This document shows, piece by piece, positions 51,860-64,000 of a stretch of 64,000 nt of DNA; positions within the stretch are counted from its first letter, which is position 1, and each line of letters starts with the position of its first letter. The notes under the pieces were generated by a model. The model saw only the letters and a list, made by a program, of their open reading frames with translations, was not told the DNA's origin and searched no databases. The position numbers and the translations under genes were made by a program. The stretch is from positions 1,705,128 through 1,769,127 of the forward strand of contig OZ025272.1 in assembly GCA_964019165.1 (NCBI GenBank), read 5' to 3'. Source of the DNA: Mastigias papua. Taxonomy: Eukaryota > Cnidaria > Scyphozoa > Rhizostomeae > Mastigiidae.

Positions 51860-54000
51860 CTTTCATCTCTTACCATTACCATCACCACGCTCAGCTCCAC
51901 GAGGGCTTGAGGATAGCTGCAAGATCATACAAGACAGCACTAAGTCAAGGTATATCTCGAACCCAATCAATCCAGTGCTCAACTATGGCTTGCTTTTCCG
52001 GAATTCACAGCTTTGACACAAACGCTAATTTCATCCAAGATAGGAGACTACTTCTCAGAAATGGTGGCCATGTTCCTCGTCTTCAACATGGTGGCCGCTT
52101 TCTCATGCTGAGTCGCAATGCAGTGAAAGCACCGAAGGCGCTTTACAATAGAGAAGTAAACTTTGTGGAAAGAAACGGGCTCAAGGCCTAGAAGTAAATG
52201 TCTTAATTTTTGGCAACGTCTTATCCCTAGAAATGTCTCAGCAGTTTCTTACTTAATCAAAATATTATAAAGAAAACGACAAAAAGACGTGAAGGATTGT
52301 CTTTTGTAGTGCCTATCAGGCTTCACTCATAAACATATTGTAGTGGAGACTGAATAAATCAGTAGAGGAGAAAAGGGTTTCCGAATCTGCTAAGGATGGC
52401 ACAGACATTTCTAAAGTATTTGAACTCCTTCCTAGTATTTCTAAAAATTTCTTAAATTTTAGCGTGTTTAGTAAAGGGTTTCTTACAAATCGCTTCCTTA
52501 TATGTATAAAAAATGTGAATTGGGACATTGCAGTCCTTCATTTTCTTTTCCCAATATGGATTCTCATATAAGTGAATGCACAGTAAGTGTAAAAAGGGAT
52601 GTGGAGCAGTGCCTATTTCAGTGTGCTTTTTCTGGCCAACGTTTGGTAATGCTGAAACTCTCAAGTTTCTTTTATCATGTTTGACTATCATTCCTTGCAA
52701 TAACCTTCTGTGATACTTAATGGTATGACAGAGATAATGTTTAACTAGATTTACCAAAACGATCCATTAGATATCCATTAGATACTCAGGGATGTTGCTA
52801 CCGTGGACGTGGATTTAACTACCTGGCGCTTGTGTAGAGCAAGAAAATCAAACAGACATTGATTGAAAGTAATGAGACGAAGGAACAAAAATAAAATGTG
52901 ACATCTGAGCACTATATTTCAAAGCAACTCTATACAAAGGGCACTCGCCAGTGGGGAATTAAACGCCAACTAGTGGGGAAATTTAAGGGCCTGGTGGAGG
53001 ATTTTCCCACTATTTGTTATGTAAAAACATCCACTGTGTTTGATCGCTGCGAACACTTTATCGACCATTCAGAAAAAAGAACTGGACGACAAGTATGCTA
53101 ATCATATACCATCTCCTACACTAGAGATTGTTGTAGAAGTAACAGCTAACGCTTATAAAAAGTCTTTTCAATGAAAATCTCTTCAATCTTGTAGTTTTTT
53201 TTAAACCTGAGCTGAATTGTGAAAAGTTTGTTCGATTTATCTGGGTGCTTGAAGTACCCAGAGTCCAACTCATCCAGGGTAAATTTTTATGTACCCCACG
53301 GAACCATTCTAATGTAAACTTTAGACTTCACAAAATGTATATTACTAAAGCCTATTCTTAACAGGATCACATTCTCCGTTTCTGGTACAAGTACGCATAA
53401 CAAATCTTTAGTTTCTTCCAAAAATACTAGGACGAATATAGCCTCCTAGCTTTCAATTTACTTTTACACCAATGCCTACAGTACAAATAGATCAAAGGAG
53501 AAGGAAAAGTTCGAGAAAGCCTTGGCTCCAATTCAGTGGTATTCGATTTATCGAGGTTCTATTGTATATATAGATATGTATATATATTTTTATATACTTA
53601 TATTATTCACTAATATGTATTACAAACAACATTAACTTTTTCTATCATACATGAATTCATAGAAGCATAGGCCACGTGAAGATATAAATCTGCTCTATTT
53701 CTCAACAGTAACATTTGCAAACACCTGAATGACCAGTAAAACATTAACAAAGAAATCTTCAATTGCCAGGACTATTGGAGGTTCAAAGAACAACAATTCG
53801 ACACAATCAATAAGAATTTGATGCAGGCTGTTCGGAACCCAGCATACACCAAGTATGCAATTTTCAGAAAAAGTATGCACTAAGTTTCATCAGGTTGACA
53901 ACGATCAACCATATCCATATCCACATATTGTTGTTTCTTCGTCTCCCGATGTTAATCTAAATACAGTTGGCATGCATATTGTATTCCAAAACGTACAATA
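51860..54000. other. 5' flank of copy 2 and intergenic spacer
   Basis: The first 340 bases share blocks with the 5' flank of copy 1, so this likely includes the promoter and 5' UTR. No clear TATA box was seen. The remainder has only short unsupported ORFs. Confidence 0.5.
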
Positions 54001-54253
54001 CTCGCCAAAAGTCCTAGGGACACATACAAAAAACTGATAAAAACCACTTTCTCTACATACTGCCGTCATAGCAACAAACATGCATCCCTTCCCCCTAGAA
54101 CAATGTCTATTCGTCTGTGGGACATTTGAAGCTGGCGTATCTCCCATTATCGCATGTACATCTTCGAAAATCCAACATTGTTTGAGGGGGGAGGAGGATG
54201 AAAGTCCATTGCAGAATACAAAAAGTGCAAAGTGTCCCAAGACTTTTGGCTAC
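54001..54253. mobile_element. 253-bp Tc1/mariner-like MITE, copy b
   Basis: The ends are CTCGCCAAAAGTCCTAGGGA and, complemented, GTAGCCAAAAGTCTTGGGAC. TA flanks both sides (53999-54000 and 54254-54255). It has the same length as 37767-38019 and lies in the opposite orientation. It is intergenic. Confidence 0.8.
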
Positions 54254-55722
54254 TATTGACCCATTGCAAAATTCAGGAGATACGAGCTCCTGATTCGGTA
54301 CACTCTGTCTTCTTTATAGGAAAACACATTTTCAGAGCATTGAAGATGGATCTGCCATGACACCGGCTAATAAATATGAGCACACTTGTTGATTCATTCC
54401 AAAAGCAACCCAGCCGAATGTCGTAAAAACTGTATACTGCATTTAGTTTCTCGAATATTTTTCAATACAATCACTCTTAAAGTAAGAACAATTTTAAGAA
54501 CATTTGAGTCAAAAACTATAAAAACAATTAAGTACATTGAGCCTCGGCAAAAATCATCTCAAAAATCATCTCGCTCTCATGCGAAATGCGAAATGCGAAT
54601 GTAGGTGGAAATGGGCCTTAAATCACCAACGCGGTTTCAGCAAGGGATGCACTATCCTAATCTGCCAAAAGTATCTCCCGTTCTGTTAAGACAATTACAA
54701 GCCAAACGCTCCCAAAATTGTACATCAACCACGACTTCATAACCGTATAACCTGACAGTTGTTTCCCTCTAAGAAATCGCTTATGTAATTAAAACTATCC
54801 AAATTTCCAAAAACCAAGGGAATACCTTCTCTACATTCACACCAATGCACACATGGACACTAGGGCGCCCAAAGAGCGGGGTAGGGGGGAAGATTGCCTC
54901 ATGTGCCGATCGTGAGAAGAGTCCATTAGAATTATGAAGTGATTCCAAGGTGACTGAAATAACTATCAAACTTCAAAATGCCTTTGTCAGGGACCCAGTC
55001 TTTTCCATTTGCTTCAGGCCCCAAAAAAGGCTCTCGGCGGGGACTGTGTGGACATCCAATTACGGAGGTATTGCGGATAGAAGTTTCAATCTCTTCCAAA
55101 GACTGGATCCACATCCTAGAGAAATGATACGTGGGCAAACATAATTGCAAAATCGTCTCACAGTAACCATCAATTCTGCTCTAAAAACATACAATAAGAC
55201 ACATCTCTTAAACTCTGAAAGCCAAAACTCTTACTAATTCCAAACATATACATGTAGGCATATCGACACAAACAAAGGTTCGGGATATGGAGCCAAGTAA
55301 AGGGAAGGAAATTTCCTATAAATTTCTTTACATCTAAAACCCGCAATGTCAAGAGTCTTTTTCTACCGATGTGCCACTGCCCTGTCCACTACTGGGTTCA
55401 TAAATGTTAACAAAAAGGGATTTATGTATCCACTGAAAAATTCTACTCCCATGTTGAAAACAGGATCAAAGCTCGGCACCACGGTTGCTCTTCTCAATTA
55501 TTCTTCGTAGCAAATTCTGAATCTATTAAGTTACCCTTAAAAACTCTCGTCAAACCTATAAAACCATTATCATTTCTTAATATAATATCATCTACGGCGA
55601 ATTCTGTCATCTCCTGTCTTCATGTAATCTTTCATCGTTGTATTTTAAATGATAGCCTACAAATAAGACAAACAAAACTTGAGTATTTATAATCTACCAT
55701 TGAAATGCACGTTATTTTTAAA
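54254..55722. other. Intergenic, nothing recognised
   Basis: Short ORFs only, with no splice pattern, RNA gene or repeat that I can support. The last exon of the ZCCHC14-like gene, if its 3' donor is used, could be hidden between here and 56602. Confidence 0.4.
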
Positions 55723-56183
55723 AGAAAGTAATACTCGACTGCTCAAAAAGTTAAGAAAGTTCAGAACTGGGTTTCTGAGACCCAAGATAATCGATAAGTC
55801 ATATACCATAGAAATTACAATATTCAAGCACGACATCCATCGCTTTTACTGAATTTGTATAGATAGTTTGTGGCAAACTGTGCAGTAGAGTGCCATGTCT
55901 ATGTAGCGTGTTTGTTTGTGTAACACTGCAGTATGAAACAGGCTCGGCTATTCCTTCTACGAAAGTCTTAAGAAAGTTTCAGTACTGAAATAATGAAAAA
56001 GCTAAGAATGTGTCAGTACTGGGCAAGAAACACTTTCTTATGACGAAAACAACCTGTAATGAGATTTCTGCAATCTGCCGTAGCTCAGATACTGTGGTGT
56101 AGTGGCCCTGAACCTTGTTCGAGGTACTGAGCCAGGGTACTGATCCCCACTGGTTCCATATGGGCATTCATCAAAACTAAAAT
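55723..56183 (-). repeat. Dispersed repeat, inverted partner of 27498-27943
   Basis: The reverse complement matches 27498-27943 over about 450 bp, including AAGAAAGTGTTTCTTG and GCCCATATGGAAC. The block CAGTACTGAAACTTT recurs at 61081-61215. Confidence 0.8.
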
Positions 56184-56602
56184 ATGATTTTCTCAGACTC
56201 AGAATGTATTTATATCGTTCGTTAGTGCACAAATTGTCCATGAGTCAGGTGTGCACCTTGACCTCCGCAGAACCCCTGAACTCGGAGTCACGTATGTCGA
56301 ATCCAGGTCACGAACCAGTGCTGTGGTGACATGGAGAGGTGACAAGTGGCCTTCTAATGTCAAAGCAGATGGCCCGGTGTTCATAGCTAGAACTCCATGA
56401 GAAAAGGAAACTGGGGAGGACTAACTTTCGGATACACGATGACGAGAGGGCATGCCTACATCCTGGACTATATTGAAGAAACATCCGCAACGAAACTAGA
56501 ATAAAAGCTTCTTTATAGAGGCCCGTTCTATCATATCACCAAGTCAGACACAGGAGACTGGGCCTTCATGAAGAAAAGTTCCCGGATAAGCGAGACAGCA
56601 TT

Positions 56603-59600
56603 TCAAAAATGCTTACCATAGCGCAAGTATGTTTCTTCTGCCATAGTCTGTTCAACACACTGGTCGCCAAAATGCTCCTTGGAGCCACAGTTATAACACG
56701 ATGTTGTGCCATATTGGCAGTCTTTATTCTCAATGACAGTAGGCCTTCTGGTCATGAAAACCTGCCAAAGTAAATAATCAAAGCTTAGTTTCCTGTGTCC
56801 CTTGCATAAAATAAAACCTGGCAATACCAGAAGAAAGTAGAAGAAAGTAGAAGGGGTGTAGAAGAAAGGGAAAAGGGAGACTAAGCTCTTCTCTCTAATG
56901 AGTCCCTTTCTTTTTTCTGGAAAATACTTGTATACTCAAGAACGATCAGAAGCATCATTTTGATGCCTATCGTAAGCAATTAACGATTACTTGTAATTGA
57001 GCTGCAATGCTGAAAGACTCATGCAAGGATCAATAAAAACTGCAACATGTTACCTCGTCATCAGAAAATGATTCATCTAGATCTTCCGATGTGCACTGAC
57101 TACCATCATCGCTTGATTTTTCAGCAAAATGCTCCTCCCCACATCGAATCAGCTCCCTCCTCATTTCCTCCTTAATCATTTCACTGGAAACACTGTATTT
57201 GACTGTTGTACTCTGCGCAGCTTCAGGACTTGACACCATAGTACTTTTTGTATCGTAGCTCGTGTCCACAGGCAATGATATTCCAGTTGTAGGGGTCGAC
57301 TTAACAGCAACTGGTGAACTAATAGGAACAACAGCAGAGTCGGATGAACTCGACACTTTACGGTGCGAAGGTGTGTCGACGTAGCTACCGGTTGATGCAT
57401 GTCTAACACCCTCTGGATGATGGCCTGTGTGTCTCCCGAATCCTTTGAACCCCCTCTCACTGGAATCGAACATAGAGAAGAGTGAGAAAGTCAGCAATAG
57501 TCTGAAACAGTATCAATCAGAAACAGTATCAGTCAGCAACAGTCTCAGTCCATAACAGTATCAGTCAGCAACAGTCTCAGTCCATAACAGTATCAGTCAG
57601 CAACAGTCTCAGTCCATAACAGTATCAGTCAGCAACAGCATCAATCACCAATAGCACCTGTCAGCAACAGTATAAGTCAGCAACAGTATCAGTCAGCAAC
57701 AGCATCAGTCAGCAACAGTAGCAGTCAGCAACAGTATGTCAGCAATAGTATCAGTCAGCAACAGTCTCAGTCAGTAACAGAATCAGTCAGCAACAGTATC
57801 AGTCAGCAACAGTATGTCAGCAACAGTATCAGTCAGCAACAGTCTCAGTCAGTAACAGAATCAGTCAGCAACAGTGTCAGTCAGCAACAGTATGTCGGCA
57901 ACAGTATCAGTCAGCAACAGTATCAGTCAGTAACAGAATCAGTCAGCAAGCCTCAATCACCAATAGTATCTGTCAGTAGCATTATCCGTCAGGAGCAATC
58001 TCAGTCAGCAAGAACTCAATCAGCAAACGTATCAATCAGAAACAGTCTCAGTCAAAAGTACCAGTTAGCAAAAGTATCAGTCAGCAACACTCTCGGTCAG
58101 AAACAGCTTCAGTCAGAGAAAACCTCAACCAGCAACAGTCTCAGCTATGACAAGTCTCAGTCAGCAATAGTTCCATCAAGCTGAAGTCCCGGTTGGTATG
58201 GCTATCTAATCTATAAAATATCATGCGATCTAAAATTCCCTACTTCGCTTCGAAAGTAGGAAGATGTAAACATATGAGAAAAACTTGATGAGAACTTGCC
58301 AAAAATGTATTCCAAATAAAGAATGCATAGTGCTTACACTTCATAACTCAGAAAGGGTTGGGGTATAAATAATGATAACGTAGACAAATGTTTACATTCT
58401 TCCGGAAACAAGCCGATCATAATACTTACATTAAATTATTAATATGAAGTTTAAACTTCTTGGTGGCTCCTTTTGTAAGGCCTAACTTCTCTAAGTCATC
58501 ATCCGTGAGGTCTTTCATCTGAGAATCAGAAATAGACATACGGGTTATTCATAAAGCATGCACGCCCACAGCGGTGGGGGTAACCGGAAAGGGTATGTTT
58601 GGGGCCCTGAAAGAATGTACGTAAGCAATGCTATGCAAAAAACTGGCTGAAAGTCGACGAATGAATTGAAAACAAATGGGGGATGTATGTGAAAGTATGT
58701 AGGCAGACAAATATACCAGCCTAATACGGGTATGCTCGCATACAAGGGGGAAATGGGCAAAATCTTCGAAAACTTGTGCGTATGTATTATGTGAGTGATC
58801 CCACATATCAATTTTCAAAACTTTCAATTTTCTGTACAAAATGAGTTACCAATTTCACATATAATTTCCTCCTTAGTCAGCCGTGCAGTTTTTGTTAAAT
58901 CAATTTTGAAAATTCTTCCACAAAAACCAAAACAAGTCAAAGATACACGATATTCCAAAAACACCTTTTATTGTAAAAAAAACACGGTGATCTTTTTGAC
59001 TTTGGAGGAAAACGATATTTAAATGTTGCCATTTTTGATGAGTTTTAATTGATACAAAATCATCAAAAGATATATAGGCTAAGATGTGTTCTCTATAAAA
59101 ATTGAGCAAAACATCAGCTTTTTAAGAGCCCGAATTGGCGTATGGTTGTAAGAGAGGTGAGAGTCAACTGAGGCGAGCTGGCCAGTCAGTAAAATCTAGA
59201 ATTATACTTACGTCCTGGAAAGTGTAATCTTTGAAAGTCTCTGAATACTTGTGCAGCCGTAAACTCTTCAACCAATCATAAACTGAAGTGTATTGCTCCG
59301 AACTTCTACGACTTGAGCTTCGTTCACCACTGAACTTTTTCCGAAACATCGGGCTATCGACGGGTGACGGAAACGGCGATAGCCTTGGCGATGGTAGTGG
59401 CGAAGACCTGGGTGACGGCGACGGTGACGTAAAAGGCGACGTTAATGGAGAATCCATTGGCGACTGATAAGGTGACATGTTGTAATTAAATGGCATTTGC
59501 TGCTGGGCTGCATTCAGTCCGCGCTGACTAAAAGGCCCGTACATCCTGTTTGCCCGGACTGGGATCGGCGGGGTTGCGTACCGGTATTCATTTGGTTGAT

Positions 59601-59636
59601 AAGTATCGGATGATGTTGATGAAGGAATTTGACCGG
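56603..59636 (-). CDS. ZCCHC14: ZCCHC14-like protein, 3' part (SAM domain and CCHC zinc knuckle)
   Basis: Four exons with matching phases: 59636-59212, 58518-58430, 57459-57054 and 56761-56617. The first begins in mid-codon, so 5' exons are missing. It encodes a Gln/Asn- and Pro-rich stretch, then dense Ser-Pro repeats (SPLTSPFTSPSPSP), then YDWLKSLRLHKYSETFKDYT, the start of a SAM domain of the Smaug/ZCCHC14 type. Exon 2 completes it (DDLEKLGLTKGATKKF). Exon 3 is Ser/Thr-rich and acidic. Exon 4 has the zinc knuckle CYNCGSKEHFGDQC (C-X2-C-X4-H-X4-C) followed by TYLRYG, as at the C-terminus of ZCCHC2/ZCCHC14. If the gtaagc donor is ignored the frame ends at 56603 (RYGKHF stop). If it is used, one short last exon is missing. 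SAM domains of this type can bind RNA hairpins, and vertebrate ZCCHC14 acts with terminal nucleotidyltransferases. RNA binding here is inference. Confidence 0.8.
57490..58165 (+). repeat. Minisatellite, unit AGTCAGCAACAGTATC, about 675 bp
   Basis: More than 35 degenerate 16-bp units, some shortened to 12-13, become more diverged toward the right. The array starts about 30 bases upstream (in gene direction) of the acceptor of exon 57459-57054, filling much of that intron of the ZCCHC14-like gene. It is not a CRISPR array: there are no unique spacers. Confidence 0.93.
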
Positions 59637-61080
59637 CTAAAATATGAAATGAAACGTTCTGAATCGTGTTCAATACAATATCTACAGTAATAGACCGCGT
59701 ATAAGAAACCAGGGTTTTACGAACCTGCTAGGCTAAAATTCTCATTTCAAACTTCCTGCATATAAGAACCTATCTAGGCTGCAATTTTGTGCTAAGTTCT
59801 CAACAGTGGAGTTGCTGTAAACGTGTGTATTGGTAGAAACTGCCGGATGACGATCATCAGCTATTTAAAAGTAACTTGATAGAACCTTTGACTTTCAAGT
59901 CTATCTTTATTATATTCATGCTATATATAGCATATTTATGTGAAATTCGCATAAAATATAAGAACTTATTTTAAAAACATTGTAGCCTGAATTTGCTTTA
60001 AGTGCCATTTACATAAGAACACATTTGGGCTAAATCTTAAAATTCACATTCTAATACGCGGGCCATTACTGTATCTCATATAGGAAGGGGGCCCGTGGAC
60101 TGGGGGCCTAGCCGGATTCGGTCTTTCTGGTAAAATGAAGAGAGTTTTGGACCGCTTAGTCACCTTTCAACAAGGATATGCTAGTCTGGTGGAATGCCGA
60201 CTTGCTAGCTAGTATGAACCAGCCTCCTATTTTACGTAAATTACGCTACTAAGCCCCAATCGTTTCTTTGAGCCTAGGCCATTCGATCGTAAGTTCCTAC
60301 GCGGAACGCACAAGTCTTACTTAATTCCCCGTTACCGCATTCCAACTCTACAAATCTGTTTCATAACCCTACGAGTGACAATGAACTGCAGTACCTATGA
60401 CTCTTTCCATTAGGGATATAAATAGCAATACTCTGAAAACCTTTTAAGCACACACCTACACATCCAATCGCCAGATGGCTGAGACGTGTATGCGAAGGAG
60501 TATGAATAGTATTAGGACGATCATTATCGTTATTATTAAAATTGTGTTCATACACGAGAATCCATCCAGTAAAACTAACTACAACCAAAGATAACAAATA
60601 AACATTATTAAAAGAGGCAAACACATATATGCGTAAAAAACTGATAAAATCATGTTCCTTTTCGTGTTTAGGATCCCCTAATGCAAGCTAGAGGCTCATT
60701 CCAGGCCTCAAAACCAGTATAGTCCAAGCTTCCTCTATAGTCCAAATTCAACCTTGGGATTTAGAGATTGGTTTTTACCGAACGATCGCAGAAATTCGCA
60801 CAGAACAAATCTACATTCTATAACAGTCAGTGCCTAATCTAAGAATAATTTCCCACGATATGGAAGTAGAAAAAGTAGTCTGAGAATAGCAGACTTGGTC
60901 GGGAAAATGAGAGAACACAATCTCAAGAAAATAGCACAAGAAAAACCAATCCACTATGTTTACTAGTAACGAATTTTAGAGGGAGCTGGGGGGGAGGGAT
61001 GGAGCAGATGTTCCCGTCAAGTAGATTAGTCAGCAATTTGGCAAATAGTTGGACGAATCCAAGAACCAAAATATGGATAC

Positions 61081-61215
61081 TCCTCATATCTTTGTTATAA
61101 GAAAGTATTTTTTCCCAGTACTGAGACTTTAACTTTTTCTTGATTTCAATACTGAAACTTTCTGAAGACTTTCTGCACAAGAATAGCCGAGATTGTGTAT
61201 CACTGCAGTGTTACG
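61081..61215 (+). repeat. Partial third copy of the 27.5/55.7 kb dispersed repeat
   Basis: It shares AAGAAAGT...CCCAGTACTGAGAC, ACTGAAACTTTC...AGACTTTC and AATAGCCGAG...CACTGCAGTGTTAC in order with 27620-27750. Only this part is present. Confidence 0.65.
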
Positions 61216-61395
61216 CAGACAGCCATGCACTGCACACACATAGTGCACAAACACAAAGATTTTGCTACAAGACAACCCGCCAATATTCAATAATTATCAA
61301 TAGTTTGAAGCAGGACGTACAAAATTCTCCTATGCATTGCTTGAAAGCGTGTTGAAAACTGGAGAGCAACAAGGATTGTCTCGCATTGTTATAAC

Positions 61396-61559
61396 TACGT
61401 TTTCATTTAGCATTGCTTTTATCCTGGTTTTCATTTAGTTCTGTTTTTATCCTCGTTTTCATTTAGCTCTGCTTTTATCCTCGTTTTCATTTAATTCCGT
61501 TTTTATCCTCGTTTTCATTTAGCTCTGCTTTTATTCTCGTTTTCGTTTAGCTCCGTTTT
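61396..61559 (+). repeat. Minisatellite, 28-bp unit (TTTTCATTTAGCTCTG...), about 6 copies
   Basis: Six degenerate units of CGTTTTCATTTAGCTCTGCT plus TTTATCCT follow head to tail. Intergenic or intronic, no coding role. Confidence 0.9.
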
Positions 61560-64000
61560 TGGGGTGTACTAATGTGAATGCAAAGCCAAAAAAGGAGCTG
61601 AACTGATTCTCTTTTGGGCAAAAACCGAATAGTGTCAACGAGGCCTTAGAACGCCTTTTTTTATCGTGTTTCACCACCCTTCCTTACGATAAGATTTTGT
61701 AATATATAATAATTGATATAATAATTGATAATAATTGATAATAGTATATAATAATTGATGGTATGCTAGAAAGGCTGTTCAGCACCATCTAATGCCATTT
61801 CAAACAACAGAAAATGACACCTGCGATAGTGGAAAGTCACAGGGTGTGGCAACGAAAAACTGGTGCACGGCGTGGTCAAGGCTTATAACAGGATGGAGTA
61901 GTCATGGAGGTTTTCCTTAAAATAGGCACAGGGAAAAAACACCTTGAGAAAAGCAAAGCAGTATGAATGCTCTCTTGGTGTATACAATGAAGCAGAAACT
62001 ATTTGTAAATATCGGAAAGAAAAGAACACAAAATAACATCAAAGAGTATTAGTACCTTTCAAGATAGAAACTCGTTCAAAATCTTCTGTAAATTTACATT
62101 TTCAGGCCTATTTGCTTTCAATGATATCAATCCTCTTTCAAGGATGTGGCGTTATTTAAAGCCAATATGCAGGGCGTGGCCTTAAGAATGCCCATCCCTA
62201 AAGAATTTTAATGTTCTGGGCAATTGTCTTTAACTGAAGCATTGACAATAGCGTATCGCTATTTCATGCTTTATCAAATCTGCCAAGAATGCTAAGTCTT
62301 AACGGACCAGCGTATAAGTCAATTATCAACATAATATAGCCAAAAAACACGTTTCACAGTTGCATATGCAAGGTCAAGAGAAAAACAGTCCTAACAGACA
62401 GACACGTCTGGGCAAAAAGTTGAACGATAATGCGCTTAAACAATCCCAAGAATGATTTCCTTTCCGTAAACAAGTCGATGCTGTAAGAAACTACTGTCAG
62501 TTTAAACATAAAGCTCATCAAGATTTTAAGAAGATTAGAAATGTCAGAAGACCATCTTTTGGTTCCTGGCAAGCTTTTCATCCATATGAGGTCGTTGCCG
62601 TGGGTGATAGACTGTGTCCAAGCTGTTGCATTGCAAAACAACGGCTTGAAAAAGCCAGAGCTTAAAATTGAACGAGTTTTACATAGATAGTTGAAATTAT
62701 AAGTTGGGTAGAAGTCAAACAACAAATCAAATCATTGTATCTATAACGTCACAAGCGACCAAGACCTGTCCAAGTCATCCGCGACACGACAGCCATGCAC
62801 GAGGGACCATCACAAAATATGAACTCATCCTAACTTTTTCCGCCCTTGTGGGGCAGTAGGCCGAAAAATCCTCAAAACGAGTCCATGTCGGTTATGATGA
62901 TACGGAGCCCAGCTTACAGAGGAGGCCAAGCGACGGGTACTTTTCATATACTTCTCATATATGTAAAGAGAGACACCCTTCAGCCTTTGTGTTGATTTTC
63001 GAGGGTCCTCCGCTTAAACACGCACAGTCTAAAACATAGTAATTGATTAAAAATTTCCTAAATATTTCTGGTCAAAAATACCTCACAGATAAAAGGCAGC
63101 AGCTCAAGTAAACATTCGCTACATTAGAGAAGAAATTGTTCAAGAGTAGAAAGGTGGTATGTTTCTATGTATATACTCTCGTTTTAATAAGAACCAGATA
63201 ATTTGAGGATACTTGCTGCCATGGCTCAATGTTCTCAATTTTCAAATAATTTCAGACTCAAATGTTCTGAAAATTGTTCTTACTTAAGCAGTGATTTTCC
63301 TACAAATATTTGAGAAGTTACAAGCAGTACATAGTTTCTAAGGCATTCGACAGGGCGATTTTAGGGAATAAAGCAACAAATGCGCATGCCTATGAACAGT
63401 CTCATCATAATCTGTTTGCAAAAATGATCGCAGTTGAGTGCTTGTGAATCAAAAGTCACATTTTCGTTAATCATGTTTTTCAAATTTCTCATCTCATGCT
63501 GGGCATGTTTTAGCTGTGTTCCTATTTCCTTAGCAAATCGATTCTTAGTGTTCGGGACTATTATGAATTGTGCTGATGATCTATCTCCGTCCATAACAGA
63601 CCTTTTTTTCGCCTGCTGATTTTTGCCTTGTATATCTAACAATCCACAAATTAGTGTTTACAGTACTCCTAACCAAGGAGGATAACGGAGAGAAAGCTCA
63701 GTTTATAACAATACTTCGTCCATTTCTTTTGGGCCTACAAGGCATCGATTGTCCGTTCGCAACGCAGTTGAACTACGCAATAGGCCCGTTCTTACGAAGT
63801 GTGTCTGTATAAAAATAGAGTGTAGCTACGAATTAAAATCCGTAGTCTGACCCAAGGAACTGATGATATGCCAATACTGCACATGAACTATGCCAAGTCT
63901 ACAAAAATCCCCTGAAATTTCCTGAACGCACCTGCTCCGCTACGGATTGGAGATAGGTATTTAGATAGTTGCTGGTAACACAAATCAGTGTACGAAATAC

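Larger units (their letters stand above)
59637..64000. other. Upstream of the known ZCCHC14-like exons, no gene supported
   Basis: The 5' exons of the ZCCHC14-like gene should lie here or to the right, but I found none with a phase-1 end and clear similarity. Minus-strand ORFs at 62354-62725 (123 codons) and 63361-63642 (93 codons, helical, KHAQHEMRNLKNM) lack recognisable families and good donors. Repeats are at 61081-61215 and 61396-61559. Confidence 0.4.

Noticed and set aside
57490..58165. CRISPR-like array
   Set aside because: Units run head to tail without unique spacers, and the window is animal DNA.
62354..62725. Minus-strand ORF of 123 codons
   Set aside because: No family resemblance, odd composition for a protein, and no exon-like borders.
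63361..63642. Candidate 5' exon of the ZCCHC14-like gene
   Set aside because: A helical Lys/Glu/Asn stretch with an acceptor-like AG, but no good donor and no phase evidence linking it to 59636.

Overview
The window is nuclear DNA of an animal, most likely an AT-rich invertebrate. Genes are split into many short exons (32-631 bp) with GT-AG introns, and introns carry microsatellites, minisatellites and small inverted-repeat transposons. All four gene models lie on the minus strand, so they read right to left. I reconstructed exons by eye from splice signals, phase matching and, for the two paralogs, exon-by-exon comparison. No transcript or database evidence was available, and I could not identify the species.

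Layout from left to right. Positions 474-6567 hold the first 334 codons of a coiled-coil protein that runs off the left edge. Positions 7.85-21.95 kb hold a shortened, decaying paralog (copy 1) of a LOTUS/Tudor protein of the TDRD7 family. A third, tiny fragment of the same 3' end lies at 23.43-23.84 kb. Positions 25.68-51.86 kb hold the full-length paralog (copy 2): 30 exons, 1310 codons plus stop, two LOTUS domains and four extended Tudor domains. Positions 51.86-56.6 kb are intergenic with repeats. Positions 56.6-59.64 kb hold the 3' part of a ZCCHC14-like gene with a SAM domain and a CCHC zinc knuckle. The rest, to 64 kb, has repeats and no gene I can support, though the missing 5' exons of the ZCCHC14-like gene should lie there or beyond.

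The main discovery target is the TDRD7-like tandem cluster. LOTUS domains of this family bind Vasa/DDX4-type helicases, and Tudor domains bind methylated arginines on Piwi proteins in germ granules. Copy 1 is alignable with copy 2 in both exons and introns. It has lost two exon blocks (612 bp and 249 bp in copy 2), each an exact multiple of three, so the joined frame stays open. The first block carries the core of the only Tudor domain with a canonical D-Y-G-N motif. Copy 1 also has a GT-to-AT change at one splice donor, lacks four exons of the last Tudor domain, and has a nonsense codon in its relic last exon. It is either a dying pseudogene or a reduced LOTUS-rich isoform source.

At least seven MITE-like elements with clear terminal inverted repeats, two SINE-like elements and several large simple-sequence arrays sit mainly in introns. 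One MITE inserted in the copy 2 tail is absent from the matching sites in copy 1 and in the third fragment, which orders the events.
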